A DNA stretch of 64,000 nucleotides from Fasciolopsis buskii (GCA_008360955.1 LUCM01009331.1:119988-183987); one strand, 5' to 3'. Shown: positions 22,450-37,490, numbered from the stretch's first letter. The notes: generated from the letters alone by a model not told the origin. Made by a program: numbers and translations.

Positions 22450-25400
22450 GTTCATTTTACTACAGGCGAAGTCGAATTCGCGAGCATCTTACCGGTCAAA
22501 TGTTGCTTAGGATATTCATCGCTTCCCGCGATTTGTTGGTAAGCAGTCCTTAGCTGCGTGGTTGTTGACTAAGGCGCTGCTTTAAACCTTTTCCCGCATC
22601 GAGATTCCCAAATGTGATGTTTGTCGGCGATTACAGTGCAGAATCAGTTGTGCAAGATGTGTAGTTTTCATGCTGCGCAAACGTGGTCGAGTGGATCTTG
22701 TTTGTCGGTTCAGTTGGCTGGGACGGAAACTCGATCCTCGATGGCAACCGCTGGCTAATTTGGTTGAATGGGATATTTTCCACTGGATTCATTCTAATTT
22801 CCTTACAATCCTTTGGACTTGTTGAATTATCAAGAAAGATTTCGAGGTTTGTTGTCACCCTGCATTCCACATCTTCCGCACGGTTTTTTTGTTTCTCTTC
22901 TCTGTTTGTTCAAGGCAACACCTAAGATGCTGCATTCTCGACATTTCGACATCAATCTGGAGTCAAAACCAGCCCTTAATTGATTGTTTTCATTCACAGA
23001 ATGAACAACTTTTGCATTATGTTTACCATCGTTCAGCGTTAAACAGCAAGGCAAGCCTCACTGACCGATGCCTTTACCCCACGGTTATATTATTTTATAA
23101 AATGTGTAAATACCCAGGGTGAATAGGGAATGAACCTACACTAACGGAAAAAGATTATAATGCCATAGTAGCTGGCACACGGAACACAGTCTAACTGTAC
23201 AAACGCACCTCCTCAGTTATCCTGACTTGGTAGAAAATGATAACAGTATCACCACTGTTCGCTGTTTTCTGCCATATCCTTCAGTGTCGCCAGCCAACTA
23301 GTTGATGGGTCTTTCGGACCCCAATCACGAAGACGTGAGACATCTAATTTACCTAAGCTCATTGTACGTTTTCCCACTCCACGTCATCTGCGGATCTCTA
23401 CGTGGCTTCTTCCACTCCATGGGAGGAACAACGTTCACATCCCTAATTAATCCGTGAAGATGACAGATTTTAACGAGGTCTAAAGCTTTATTGTGTTTTA
23501 AAAACCCACTTGATCTCGGCGTAAGGCAGTACATATTCTAAGGGATATCACCTCAAACAGCACCTTATCTTTTGGCATGTGTCCTCCGGTACTTGGAAAG
23601 AAATGAAAATCTTGATTGACAGTGAAATAAATTATTCACCGGAGCCCTACGGATTGTTTGATTTTGCGATGACTTTTTATTAGCTGATCAAAATATATAA
23701 GAGGCAACAAACGTGAAAGATAACTGATACCTGTAAAGCCATTAAATCTTACTTAAAGAACATATTTGAAGTATACACAAAATTTTTACTTAATCTAAAA
23801 TATCAATTGGTTTTCGCAAAGCAGGAGGGTAAGGTGAAAATAGTGTGCACTTACTCGTGAATAGTCTAACTCATTCAGACGATTAATGAACGGGCTGTGT
23901 AACACACCCAAATACTTGATTCCTGAAATCAGATTTTGCATGCCTTGAAGTGCCATTTCAAAATATTGACCTGAACACCACGTGACAATCGATTTTGTCT
24001 CATTTCATCAGTGTGGCTGGATGGTGGTTCGACGAAAGTCATAGTCCGTCTGCTGTTAGGACACTGTCATCTGTCGTTAGAATTTGGGTAAATGAGAAAT
24101 CAGATATTCGTTAAAAATTGACGACAGCTGTCGAGTTCGACGGCTGTTTGGAGAAGCCAATAAAAGTAAACCGGGCGAGACAAATAAAGCGAAAGAGATT
24201 GGCGAACTTAAAAGGGTACCCACCGGTTTCGATTAGAGCTTCAAATCAGTAAATAGAGCTTATTTTCGGGAAGAACATAGCTAATAATGCAATGTTCCCA
24301 AACTACAAAATGTATGACGTGGAGAGGTGTTTCAATCGTTAGTTACGGTGTTTTGTCCTCTGTGGTTTGCTGAGCTCTGCGTGTATTCCGGCTGTCATGG
24401 ACTCCTTCAGTGTTCTGTGCAGAACATGCTTGAATGACAATTCGAATTTTATGAATTTTGTAAATGTACCAGACCCAACGTTCGTATCTTGAAGAGGACT
24501 TCAGGTTATTCCAACAAGTATTGGTTCCTCATTATACACCTATGGTACTATAACCGCTGACTGCTGGCGCAAGGTCCAAAATGGACTCCTTTCCAGTCAG
24601 TTCCTCCATTTTCGCACTAAATGTTCTCATGTGCACTGAAAACACATCGGTGCTTTAGTCAAATGTCAAATACTGTGCTGAGAAATATTTTGTATGCATC
24701 TCGTTTTAGGTATACGAACTCCAGTTCTCTGACTTCTTCATTGTACGAACTGCCCGATAGAACACGATGCACATGTGTTGGAGATGATGAGATTTGTGTC
24801 AACTCTAAGTTACATTTCAGCTGATGTTTCACTAAGGACGGTATCATTAAGCAATAGGTAACGTAAGGGCATTAGTGGGTAATAGCTGGTTGCGCTAAGT
24901 CCTTAGAGGGAAAAATGATTTTGGGTTTATTTTTTATTTCCTGAAAATATGATCCGGTTTTTAGGTAAGTCAGGGAATATGGTAATTAGTCCCGTGTTCA
25001 AACTAAAAAAAATGGGAGAAAATTTAGAGGTTCCAGTGCTCCCTAGAAATTCAGAAGATAATCTTCACCCAGACGACACGTTTATTGAAACAGGAGCTTT
25101 TGGTTACATGTTAAGCCCTAAGCAATCCGGCTGCCAAGCAGTGATAGGGCAGATAAGGATCCAACAAATTACAGGCAGAACAATCAAATTTGTGTTTTCA
25201 ATTGGCAGAAGACAATTCATATATTAGCAAGCAAACGAGCAACACTAGCAACCTTGGGGCATCAAAATGTGGAGAAAATTCAAGTTTCAGTTATTTATGA
25301 ATTATTCAAGTATTTCAATAAGACAGTTTACACAACCAAATTTGATCATCTCCAGGTCGCTATAGCTTTGCTTCAGAGCTGTAACGAGCTAAGTCCAGCT

Positions 25401-25840
25401 GAGGTTATACATCGGTAAAATTGTGTCGGTTAAATCCTTTGGCACATTATGTTCATAGGCTATACTGGGTCATGACGTTAATTTTTCTGTTCCGTTCTCT
25501 CAAGTAAAAGCGAAGCAAAATCTTTACTTGCTACTAAGGAAATGTGAAATATGAAGCCGGGGACCTTGAATGATGGAACGCGCATTGATAACTAGAACAT
25601 GTTCCGTTTGAACGCTCTCAATAATTTTATCCGTAAATTGGAAAAGTTGTTTACCGCCTTCATTTTATTCGGAATATAAGGAGTCATTGCAATTTACATA
25701 ACGGCATTGCATTAAGCTAGGAACAACATATCTTTCAGCCAATGCCTAATTTAGTCACTTCTCCGAAAAACGTGGGGTTTGATAACGAGTTTATCAAATA
25801 AACAGTGACTTTGTACTACACTGGTGGGTTTGAGATGTTT
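22450..25840. other. Intergenic stretch, nothing assigned
   Basis: No supportable gene or repeat family. Frames at 22683-22925, 24621-24824 and 24949-25227 (plus) are open but lack splice context and motifs. Confidence 0.4.
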
Positions 25841-25845
25841 TTTCA

Positions 25846-26640
25846 TTTTTGCAGCACGAAGTTCTTTTGCAGGATTCGACTGGCTCAAAGCCTAACCTCG
25901 TTCTTGCAGGAGAGCAACTGGGTGAGATGGACAGATTTAATAATTTAATTAGTTATATCTCACCTGGCGGTCTTTATTCAGATGAGTGTCTTCATGCATA
26001 CGGGAGGCCCGATTGGCATTTGCAAATTTGAGGAATCTGTGACGCAGGCGCGACAGCCGATTATCGATCAAAGTTCAAAAATACCCAGCAGGAGTGAGGT
26101 CGTTATTGCTCTACTGTTCTGAAACGTGGCCGTTGGGAGCAGACAATTTGTGAATATCGTCAGGGTTTGAAAAACATTGTGTCCATTTTATTGGAAGAAT
26201 ATGGTGGGAGAATTTTGAAAGTGACTCAGAAGTTGGATGTTCGGCACTAGATCCTAAGGTCCAGTCTTTCGAACAGATAATGAATCATAATAGGTTGAGG
26301 TGGTTAGGACATGTTTTTTGCATGCTCACAGAACGACTGCCTTGCTGTGCGCATTTCAACGAGATTGGTAACGTTTAGGAGACGGTCTGAAGTGGAGAGT
26401 CGCTGACGTGCCAAATGAGAATGAAATTCTTAACCGATGGACTGGCTGGTGTGGGGACAGTAAGACTATCGGGTTGGGGTCCACGAGTTCTTCCGAAGCG
26501 ATAGCTGCAGATCGTGGCTGGTGTTGGCCATTGGCGCAGTCGGTGATGCTTTTGCTTTCGAAAACTTCCATCTGCTATAGGGCTATTCACATTACTATTT
26601 GGTCATCAGTGTTCGCTATTAGCCATTCATATTGTTGTTT
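25846..26640 (+). mobile_element. LINE ORF2 3' end (C-terminal RT tail)
   Basis: The best preserved LINE tail in the window. Reading across frameshifts it gives VLLQDSTGSKPNLVLAGEQL, then SYISPGGLYSDE, ETWPLGADNL, MNHNRLRWLGHVF, LTERLPCCA and VGTVRLSGWGPRVLP. These are the successive C-terminal blocks of RTE/CR1-like LINE ORF2 proteins found in trematodes and other invertebrates ('fkYLGS.IspgG..sdEi', 'LLYGceTWpl', 'hrLRWLGHVlRM', 'vg..rLpGWGPR'). Stops and frame changes show it is dead. The 5' part is missing or unrecognisable before 25840. Confidence 0.75.
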
Positions 26641-26649
26641 GAGCAAACC

Positions 26650-29600
26650 CTTTTTGAGGCAGCATTCTTAAATCACACATTTTACTTCGAATCCAATTGT
26701 TGTTCATGCTGTTTTCTGTTGACGGCAAGCATGATTTTTGACGTTCCTTTTTTAATATCTGCCCTTTGAGCCTCATGAATTCAAATGATTAGATTTTTCA
26801 AGAGCATATGCATTGTTTGATTTATTATTGCTTCCGACCTTAGTTGTCAGTGATCCGTTAAACCATGGAAGTCGGCAAATGTATAGAAAATTTCTGTACA
26901 CTGACGGATTGTAATGTTTTTGTGTCTGATCTTGCGAGTTCCATTTACAAAGAAGTTTGAAATAGCCAGATCAGGCTGGCGTACACTGCAAGCCTTTAGA
27001 TCGATGAAAGCAAATTAATGGGATTTTTCTGTCACAAGTATGTTTTCTCTATCCAAATGAAGATAACGCATCCCGTCGTGTTCGGAGAACTTGGTGAGTG
27101 ACTTACGTAAGTCTCTCGGTATCATCGACGATAAGGAACCAGAATTTCAACCATAAGCAAAAATCCCATTAACCCTTAGATTGTACATCATTTCCTTGAA
27201 GGAAAACTGAGTGTTTTAGTGGTCCCACGTACATCTGTTTCACAAATGCTGATCCGGTCTCAATGTCATTTCACCTCCTACCTAATAACGCGGTCAGTTT
27301 AAGGGATGCTTAAGCTGTCAACTACGTATGCTTTCAAATCTGTGTTTGTGCGCCGCTGTATATGGTTTTAAATTCTTATCTATTACCGTAGGCTCTATTG
27401 TTGGCCTGAATATGAACAACTGACATGCAGCCTATCGGATTTACTCCACTCAAAATGTTGACTCGTCTGATAATGTGTAATGTGAACATGTTACTGATAA
27501 CCATGGTAGGAAAAGTGCATTTCAACAGAATCTTCAAGCTTCGGAAAAACTTTTATCTCGTGTGCCAAAAATATGCATCTTCATGTAGGTATTTTTGGCG
27601 TGGCGGCTTTGACGTCTCATGCATCACAGCATTTTTCTTCCACGGAACACCGACTAGTGAGCTCATCATTTCTGTTTTTCTGTTGCCGCGTTTGCTACTG
27701 TTTTATAGTCAGTAGCCAGATTACATTCTAAATACTTTCTGCTGCAAATTAACGGGTCAAGTTTCAGTACATTGGGGCTTCGGACAGAGTGAAATCAGAC
27801 GTTCCGCATCTAAACAATCGAAGTAACAGCACCTTCATCTGAGGTTGTCCCTAAACTAATTTGTTGCTACATATCATGCCGGCTAGTTCATGTTATCAAA
27901 AATCCAACTGCGTCAGTGCAGTGACCTTTGAATGAGTAGAATGCAAGTTCAGTTATCGCGAGCTATCGTTGAAATATTGAAGTCCTCAATTAGACAAGTG
28001 TTAAATAACATAGTCACCCACGGCCACTTGTTAAAGCATGGCCAATCTTCGGTTGGTTTATGCACCATGAACTATGCTAACTTATACCCTATAGTTAGGA
28101 TGGCCTCGTTCTTCTTTTTGTTTACACAGGTTTTGTAACTTTTTCTGACTAATATATTTGACGTTATTAAATTGGGCATTAGTGACAAGTGCAATCGAAC
28201 TCAACTCCCTAAGCTTCCGAGGGCTCATATACCGATGTCCCCGGTTAGTTTTGTATAGTCCAAGTGACCATGATGGGCGCATTTGTGCTGCAGCGAAGGC
28301 TAACGCGGGTCACGGGATCAAAAAATACAGGAGGTGGGGTGGTGGATTGGGGCCAAAACATGAAGATTAAAAGTCACTTGGACCATTCCAGTGCAGTTTT
28401 GCATTCTTAACATGTTCGCACAAACCTTGTTTTATTTTAACAAACGTGAACACTACCCGATGAGGTTAGACCCTAGAGTGGGGAAAACTACAAATAGAAT
28501 TGAGTTCTTTTTTGTAGTTCATTCCATCAGCTGAGTAAATCTGATCGGTGTGTACAGAATAATTTACAAAACTGAAAGTAGGCATTCAAGATTAGGGAAT
28601 TTTAAAGGCCTATCTGAAACTGAGAACGCGAGCTTTCTTCTTTACAATCCGCGGTAATGAGTCCAAAACGTTTTGAGCAAACGCTGGGGCCATCCAAGTG
28701 CACTTGCCACCCAAAAAATCTCCCGAATTTCTTACAAGTCTGAGTTGTGGTCATGAATCGCTGCCTTCTCTCTGATGCTTTGAACTGCCGTCAGTTTCAC
28801 ATATACATGCGTATACTCAAACAACAAAGAACCTGTTTAGACTGTTAGAATGATAACTTGTCATTCCGCGTAGCATTTATTTCAACTCTCATTCAATGTT
28901 ACAAATTTGAATTATTAAAAATTAATGGAAATTAACTTATTCATCATGGCTTCCTGCTTCTCAGTGGGCCTTGTGGAACGATTCGGGAATGCTTCATTCC
29001 TATCCAGTAACTTCAGTTCACTTGAGTTTGACCTGAACAAATATTTTCTCCTCAGATTTTTAGACGTTCAGGTCGCTGCGTCATCGACGGGTGGTCCTAA
29101 CTTCCAAAACTGAAAATGGTGATTTGATCCCCAAAAGCGAAGTTACGAGTGCAATGTCACCGACTTTTAGGACCTTCTCGTTGAGTGCTCGAGACGGATA
29201 GTCGGAACTAGATGTACGACACGCCGTTGTTCACCTGAAGGCTCAGACTTTTCATAACTAGTTATTTTCCCCAATGACTAAATGCAATTGATATAATGAA
29301 AGTGTACCCTTTTTCCCTTGTTGGTAGATTGCTGCCCCCAAACGAAGAAATAAATTGCCACTTTCAAGTTTCGAAATTGTGCCAAACTGGATTCAGAAAG
29401 TAGCCCTAGAAATCGCAAAAACGAGTTACAGTGGAATCAAACACCATCCATTTAGTCCTACAAAATTCGTATTCACTAAGTTCGTTTGTCGGATAACACT
29501 TAAATTGAACTGAAGGAGAGACCGAAGAATTTTACTTGCGAATGGAGGTATGCTTTGGCCAGTGTTCTTCCGTGAGTTCATTGTCATTTCCGAAACCGTG

Positions 29601-30135
29601 CGCAACTTCGGGTATGCACTTATTGTCGTCGCTTATCAAATGCTAAATAAGATCAAGAACATTTGAAAGAAGTGCAACAGGTGTGTAAGGTGGTACTTTC
29701 ACGACAAGTCCGGCACTGATAGAGAAAGCGTCCTCTTCATCAGAATTGCTTTCATGATATACGTTAAAACCAGGGAATTCAGAACTGTATGTTATTTTTT
29801 GCTACAGAACGTCGAAAACCAGTATCGATTAGTACTATCTCTGGAAGATTGCTGTCTTGTGTCACGATAGAATGACTCGTTTTTAGGCGGCTGCGGTGAA
29901 CCCCTTGAGAATAAGGGAAAAATTCTGTCCTGTTGAACCTGTTAGTGAATCCCAGTGGAGACCATTGATTCGATTCTAACGACACATGGAATCATGCAGA
30001 CACGATAATAAATCACATACTTCGTTATAAAGCTTCTTCAGTAGGTGGTACACGGCATATTTTTTCACGTACATGGAGCAACTGATTTTAAGTGTCCTAA
30101 TACACTCACTATTTCTTACCTTCTAGTCTTTATCT
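26650..30135. other. Intergenic stretch, nothing assigned
   Basis: About 3.5 kb without supportable coding, RNA or repeat features on either strand. Confidence 0.4.
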
Positions 30136-30140
30136 CCTTC

Positions 30141-30264
30141 AGGAAGGAGACCGCGGCTAACAGAGGGCTGGTGAATGGAAAATTTAATCAGCCGTTTTAG
30201 GGCTTCAACCTCAGATCCTCAGATCCAAACACCACGGCACAGGCCGCTTGACCACCGCCGACTG
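30141..30264 (+). repeat. Dispersed repeat, copy 1
   Basis: This shares an interrupted consensus with 39839-39961 in the same orientation. Shared blocks are GGAAGGAG, GCGGC followed by AACAGAGG, TCCAAACACC and, at the end, GACCAC-C-C-GACT/CGTC, at matching spacing. Divergence is high, so both copies are old. The family is unknown. Confidence 0.5.
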
Positions 30265-30299
30265 CTAGTGGTGCATGCTGATGAGACTGTTAGATTGTA

Positions 30300-33200
30300 C
30301 CGGATTATTCAACGTACCAAGGGTTTCAAAACACTCGTCTAACGGTATGCGTGCACCGATCCAAATAACACTGGTCTTAAAGCACAAAGCACAATCTAAT
30401 CCAACGAAATAAAAGGATTGCCTCATTTCAGTCATTGGATAATTGAAAGCCAGCCAGATGTGTATCTAAGTCCTTCCGTTTTTTTCACCTTGAACCCTCA
30501 AAGGCATCAAACTGTCGTGCGCTGAGGCAATCATCAAAGCGTAGAAATTAACCAAAACAATTGAACACTGCAATTGGCGACCAGCGGTGCAACTGAGCAT
30601 TTTGACACGTCAATAGACGCTGCCATTTTCTGACTGAAATCGTTCTTACCTCATTTCCTCTAGCCTTATCTCGACATTTGAATGCCAAAATGTTTGTTCA
30701 GATATGATCTCGTTTCTTCCCAATCCCATACCTCGAATGATTTGGCTGTGCTCGTTTGCCTTCGGATTTACCGAAAACATTCGGTCGCCGTCAATCGATT
30801 TTCTAATTTGAATGATGGGTCGACTTCAAGAACACAACAATTTCTTGTCTTCTAGCCTGTCTGTTGGAACCTGTTACTAGAATAATGCAACTAAAATGTC
30901 CCCTAATGAGAAATGTTCCCTGCTTTTAGGATCCAGATGACTGGGAATTTCGCACAATTTTCTAGTCATCCGGTTGTTTTAAATATCTTTATTGGAATAT
31001 TATTAATTGTCTTTTGTTTGTTATTTTAGTTTCGTGGGATCTCATCCTTCCAAGTTCAACCGCATTGGTTTAGAGACAACTACGATGTGACGTAACGTCG
31101 TTCAGACGTCACACCGTAACTCCCCTTTTCATTTTTCGAATCGCCAAACATCAGGCTTCATGAGTGTATGCGTCAGTTAAATACTACTAATTGCTGTATC
31201 AAAACCGAGTGCGGTCCCCCTTAGTGGAAAATCGATGGGCAATGTGAAATGCTCCACACAAAATTGTATTGTTCAGAAAAACAACCTACGCAAAATAGTT
31301 GATAAATTGTTGCTGTTTTGTTCACCACGTGCCACAGCTCTCAAGGTTGTTTTGCGAGCTAACTAACCTTAAGGCAGGATGCCTGTGATGACCAAAATGT
31401 CGACAAATTGCCAATTGTTTCAATTAGATAGTACCAACAAGGAACTTCATCTACCTCCAAATCCCAGGTAGTTTATTCACGTTCTAATATAGGAACATCT
31501 GGGAAATCTAGCAAATCATGCTGCAGTATCACAACAGGTCGATCGATAAAAGGCTTATTGAAATCAGACCACCCATCACATTTAACATCGATCCCAATAT
31601 TCATATTGGATTTGTACCGACAAAAGGTTATTTTTGCTCCATTCGATAATGTCTGAATTCAGGCCATTTTAAAATTTCCGCGCAGCGCAGTTTTGAAGTT
31701 GCACATTTATCTGTATTTGAAATGGATGAATGTCATTCATACTTGCATTCTTCCGTTAGCGCCGTTTAGGTTTCTTTACCTACATTGAGATACACCGAAC
31801 TGCCACAGTCGGAAATGCTCCCTTTCGCTGACTTTACAACATGCCCATTTTGAACATTGGGCGGTACAAAAGGCCAAATAGAATACATACCTTATTTTCA
31901 CTATGCGTACATAAGTACAATTGCATTCCTGGATTTTTTATAATTTTTGTTTGCCCAATGCGAGTAACAGCTCAGTGTTCACAACACATGGCTGAGTTTT
32001 ATGCCTAACTGTTGGGTAATCACAGTAACCAGTGGTCAGATGTTATGCTCACTCTGGAAGTCCTTTTGTAACGATCACCGTAAATACCTTACGACTCACT
32101 TGAGAATAGCATAAACTGTTTTTTTTTTGTTTATCCCCGTCTGTTTAACTTGGGATCAAATTAAGCTAGGCAATGGAAATGATGTTCGCAGTTTCTCACA
32201 AGTTCATGCTCTTGCGTCAGTATTTAGTGAGTTCAAGGCGCTCCAGTAGTTTTCTGCAAGGTCGCGCTAAAAAGAAAACAGTGCAGTTGTATTCGTTCTT
32301 CTCTGTTCTCACCAGATCGATATTCCAATCGGTCATCGTTTGTGATTAGAAGCATTCTATTTGATTTCTGTCCGTTTTGATGCATCCAGAATTGATATCG
32401 TTAGAACAGATTTTAAACACCATTTTCCTATGAACACATGTGTCCATGATTTTTCCAAATAATGCATCTTGCAGTACTATTATTAACCAGCTCATTACAG
32501 TCAGGTATTTATTGGGATAAAGCATCTATTTAGTGCTACTATAATTTAGATTAGCAAATTAATCATCGGGAGCCGAATCACGGATGATTCATCGCAAATT
32601 TTATTGAACTCCACCATGCCATATAATTAACTAACTGTTACTGGTTTTGAATGGACAAGGGCCAGTGATATGTGGGAATTGACACTCAAATAAGATTATT
32701 TCTCTGTGTGGGTATGTGCGAAGCAAGACGAAGGATTTGAATAGTGCGTACCGGCTTGTGGTCTAAGGTGTTTGTCCTACTTATTCCTCTTGGTTAGTTG
32801 GTCCAGTGCATATGCGATGAAGGCACACTGTTTTTGATTCTTAACAAGTGAAAAACAAATTTTCGTTCACAGGGGACGAGGTGAACGTGGTTGCCAAATG
32901 AAGAATGCTTACGTGTTAAGGCGTGATCTCCATATACATATTTAGTTAACTGTGTATTGGGCCAAACTGTAAGTAAATGATGAAAGTACGTGTACCTTCG
33001 AAAATGACTACAGGTCACAAAATTAGCCCATAGCAGTCAGTATTCAAGCCCGCGTTTCGCGCCACATCCTACCCACCGAACTTTTGCGAAGTAGCATGCT
33101 GGTAAGAAGAAAATTTGCGGGCACGCAACTAAATAGATTTTAATTCCCTCGTTTACTGTACAGCGATTTTGCATGTTTTTGTAAGTGTCAGGGTTTTGGA

Positions 33201-35130
33201 AAGGCTGCCTAACAAAAGACGGACAGGCGATGAGAGGAGCATGAACAAGCACATTGATGTCCGTATTCATATCCGCTTAACCATTGCGGATGCAACTGAA
33301 TTGTGAAATATTCCCTCGCTTGTCAGAACACTGCACAGAAAGCGGTTGGTGTACGCGTACGCGTATTAGTGTATACAACTCTCAGTAGATAAAACTTTCT
33401 AGCATTTGGTGAAGGTAGATAGTAGTTGGGTTTGCGATTGGGCACAGAGTTATGTCTGCCAAACTTCAGGATTGGCCAGTTCAAAGCTTCAACTTTACCG
33501 AGGTTAAAAATGTCTCAGCCTTACTATCTCGTTAACAGTAGGCGAATGTATACATATTCATCCCTATGAATAAGATTAAAATCACTACTATTCATGAATT
33601 GGAGACAGCGAAAACTGAGAACAGTTACACCCACTTCACGAGTAGAGATTTTTCTACTCCCGAGGTTTACAGCAAAAACTAATAGATACTAAATAGCCAT
33701 AAACCCGAGTAGCATAACTGATGACAAAATTCAACAAATGTGTCGCTACTCAAAAATTCTCCATCTAGAACTCCGATGGCTCTAAATCTGAGGGTCTGTT
33801 TTAATTTGACGTAATGTGATTGCTCGTTAGTAATAGAACCATCAAGGTGCCGGTTTCGCATCGGTGAGGCCGATATTTCCCGTCCTTGGCTGAGGGGTCT
33901 TCGGACTCCACCTCCTAAGCACAAGCCGAGGAACGTTCACCAACTTTCCCGACGGCACGTTTGACCGAACGACCTGAGGTTGGTGCGCGAAAGTTGTGAT
34001 CCAGACAACAGTCCGTCAAGGATATAAACAATAATTTAGCATATCGATGGCAGATAATTATCAACTACAAATGACAATATTTTTCTCTTAGAACCATAAT
34101 CGGAACAATTTCCAGCCGAATTTTGTTGGTTTTCCAACTGCGGATCGAAAAACTACGGTAATAAACACATTTCCTCCAAAATGAATAAGCTTAATTATTC
34201 TTCACAATTATTTTGTGCTCCGCGCTGCCTAGTCTTGGTGCAGCTTCAACTTGGCTGTTGTGTAACAATTTTATGTTGATTGTGTCTGATGGTTTCTTCC
34301 GAGAATTTGGGGCATTTTTTGCGGTGCTGGGTATACCGTACACGCAGCGTACCACACAAAAATTGCGACTGCTTTGTTAACTACTCAAATTTACTAGTTC
34401 GTCAGCCCATAGCGTCTGTAAATTTACGGGGAGGACAGATCATTTGACAAAGCAGAACCGGTACCATCAGCAACCTGTAAGACAGCGTATTTGCAAAATG
34501 GATGTGGCTGATGGCTTGAACCAGCGCAGTCTCGTCACACATGTGATCAAGCGACGTGTGACTGTTTCAAGTACTTCAACTCCAACAATGAACTGACCGT
34601 GATAAGAGGACATAAAATGTGAATGAAACAATTTTATACGCCCTATCGTGATCACGGGATAATTGATCATCACGGTCAGAGATGAAATGTGTTAAGGAAG
34701 GCTTGCTATACGCAGATAAGTGTGAGGCCGAAAATGGGCAGTTATTGGATTTTCTGTTCTTACATGACTGAACACGGGGCCGAATGAACGACGAAATATA
34801 AAATAGTCAAAATGAATATATTCCCAAACATCTTTTGACCATTACAAAAAATTAAAGAACATTGGAATTATTTGACTATTTGACTATTCAATTCACCCCC
34901 CCGCGCTTGTAAACTTTGGTGACTGTTGAACGTTTCGAATACCACGGATGGCTTTTATGAAGACCGATTTACAGGATCGGCGCTGTATTTTAAATTCCAG
35001 CTTAACGAAACTCATTGTCGTCCAAGGATTGACTTGAAGCGCATTGGGCATCTGGATTTTTTAGAAACTGTTTTTATGAAAACTTTTCATTTTCTTGTTA
35101 GTTGTAGACTAAAGCCGTTTGCATACTTGA
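30300..35130. other. Intergenic stretch, nothing assigned
   Basis: About 4.8 kb without long frames, recognised repeats or RNA genes. Confidence 0.4.
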
Positions 35131-35139
35131 ACGGCTATG

Positions 35140-35700
35140 CTAGCACAGAAATGGATCATAGTGAGTTGGAAATACATGACTACTGACAATCACAAGAAGC
35201 TCAGACGTCCTCAGCTTGGCTCGTGCATGAGCAGGGTTCCCATCTTTATCCTCTAAACCGACTGTGACGTCGTCCGTGTGCTTACGCAAAATCCTGCACA
35301 GCGTTTTCAACCCTTCGCATGCTTTGGCGAGCACAAAAGATACAGAAATGGCACAGCGTCAGAGCACATGAATTTGTTTTTTTCGGCCGAAATATGTATT
35401 AGTAGCTGGTGAAAAGGCCGTTATGGGGTCTCATTAGGCCGACCTATCCTGTAATATGGACGTTTTCGATTGGACAAGCTGCACAGACTGCTTTGTGAAA
35501 AATTATTATCCAGTTCCCCTACGACTCGCTGCGACATTATGGAGTATAATAACCTGAATTTTTGACGAAAATCCACAGTGACCGAGGCTTTGAACATGCG
35601 ATTTTTCTCAACCGTTATGGACCCGAAGACAAGATTCGCACAGGCTTCAAAATTACCCTGATCACAAACAGACCGCTGCCCACCGTTGTGACTCACATCC
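35140..35700 (-). other. Open minus-strand frames of uncertain origin
   Basis: Two adjacent minus frames look more protein-like than background: 35140-35334 (GLKTLCRILRKHTDDVTV then LEDKDGNPAHARAKLR) and 35421-35696 (SHNGGQRSVCDQGNFEAC). They are rich in charged residues and low in the AT-driven residues seen elsewhere. No family is recognised. They could be an exon pair or an element ORF. Confidence 0.25.
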
Positions 35701-35709
35701 CAGGCGTGT

Positions 35710-37490
35710 GGCTGACATGACTTAGTCTTGCCAATCTAGAACCAGCCACTCCCCAGAGACGTCTGCCTAACTTACGTGGCTCGTAGCCTAGCTCCACACC
35801 CGTTTTCAGTATGTTTTGTCCAGGCTAGAGAATAAGTCGTCCAAAACAATTGTTTGCCTCCGAAATTTGGCTCTCATGGAATAGCATATTCTCCCCGAAA
35901 TAACACACAATACAATGTGTGCACGACAATAAGCTGAGTTCCATAGAAAATAATTTCGTTGTGTTGCTATTTATGCGACATTCATCAAAGTTGGACCGCG
36001 ATTCGGAATGGTAGATCACCGCAATCAATCCTCTTTATTACAAGTTTTATAGATTGCGGTTGATGTTGCTTGGACATTAGCCGTTGTCTCAGTGGTCGTA
36101 CCTCATTGGTTAATGTCGTTCCTTGATGTGGGGTAGGACCTTTGGGAACTTTATCGATTATTGGCTAGTGTCATATTTCAATTCTTGAATCGTTCAGAAT
36201 GTGATTTTATTATTGCCTGCTTGATTTATGAGTGCGGTGGAAGGGGTATACCCTACAACCACGGGGTGGATCGACAACGATGGTTTTGGAAACTGGTATG
36301 GCCTAAAACCAAACGAGACTCGAATAGGTCTGGCGTGAATCTAGTGGATCGCGGGATCCTTTGATAAACGGATATTCTTGTGAATGTTCCCACCTCAGGG
36401 CAGTATAAATTGCACAAACTATACTTTTTGGGAGTTATTCTAAAAACAGTTGGCCTAGTTGTGATCCTAGTGGAACTGTCTGGTATAGCTGGTCCTGCTA
36501 CTTTTTGCTTTCATTTTTGGGCCCATATTAACCCTTAGGGCATAATGATTATCCATTAATTTCTGTTCTGACGTTGGCTGCAGTTTGAATTCATTTTTCG
36601 AACGGCATTAAAACAAGTCGAGAACAAATGAATGTATAAAGTGACTAAAGTAAACAAAGAGTAGCTCGAGAATGATTTGAGCTGGTGGAAGTTTGCGGCA
36701 GGTGGAACCAAACCCGGCAATTCCAAAAGTTTCACTTGCACTAATTCACCTGGCAGTGATACCCATTCGTGGAAGTTAAAATCCAGGCGACCGTCGAATC
36801 AACCACACCACCAACGCTCTGTGGGAAACCAAGAACTTCTATTCGTTCTATCAGCAGATAAGCATAGCACGTGGTATAGGTTAGGTCATTTGCAACTTAG
36901 CTACCAAACATCATGCTCAGTTCTCGATAACTTTGTCCAAACTCAGTTTCATTCATTGAACGTTACCATCAAATTAGAAATCCGATGACAAATATCGATT
37001 GTTATCTCTGTATTTCAAGGTCATATTATGCGCGGATAATGGCGGATTCAATTTTTCAGTGTTACTATTGATCTTAGTGTCACTTCGGAAAGGCCTTTTA
37101 AAAATTTCTTATCAATTAGTGTTCAGATGTTCGATTCAGAAGAGTTTACGGACCCGAAAGTATCTTCAACTACAATGGTCACTTTCCGTGTCATTTGTCT
37201 TGTTTGTCAAACAATTCAGACTAGATATTCTCTTTGACGAACGCCCTTTATTCCGACGAGTAAGAACAGGGTGGAATTTCGTAAGCAGGAATCGACTACC
37301 AGACAAAAATTGAAATGGAATATACCGCGGTCGAAGAATTCAGCAAATAGCAGACAAAATTTCGTTGTATGGCCGGAAAGCAAACTAGAAAATCTAGCCA
37401 AATGGCCATGCTGAAAATGTTGCAAATACATTAGGCTTTATTTAACTTCCTCAAAGCTCAGAGAAATTATCATGTGCATTATTCCCTAAG
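35710..37490. other. Intergenic stretch, nothing assigned
   Basis: Frames at 36161-36364, 36677-36988 and 36999-37313 (plus) have no motif or splice support. Confidence 0.35.

Noticed and set aside
27425..27715. 96-codon plus frame
   Set aside because: Hydrophobic, AT-driven composition, no splice sites or motif.
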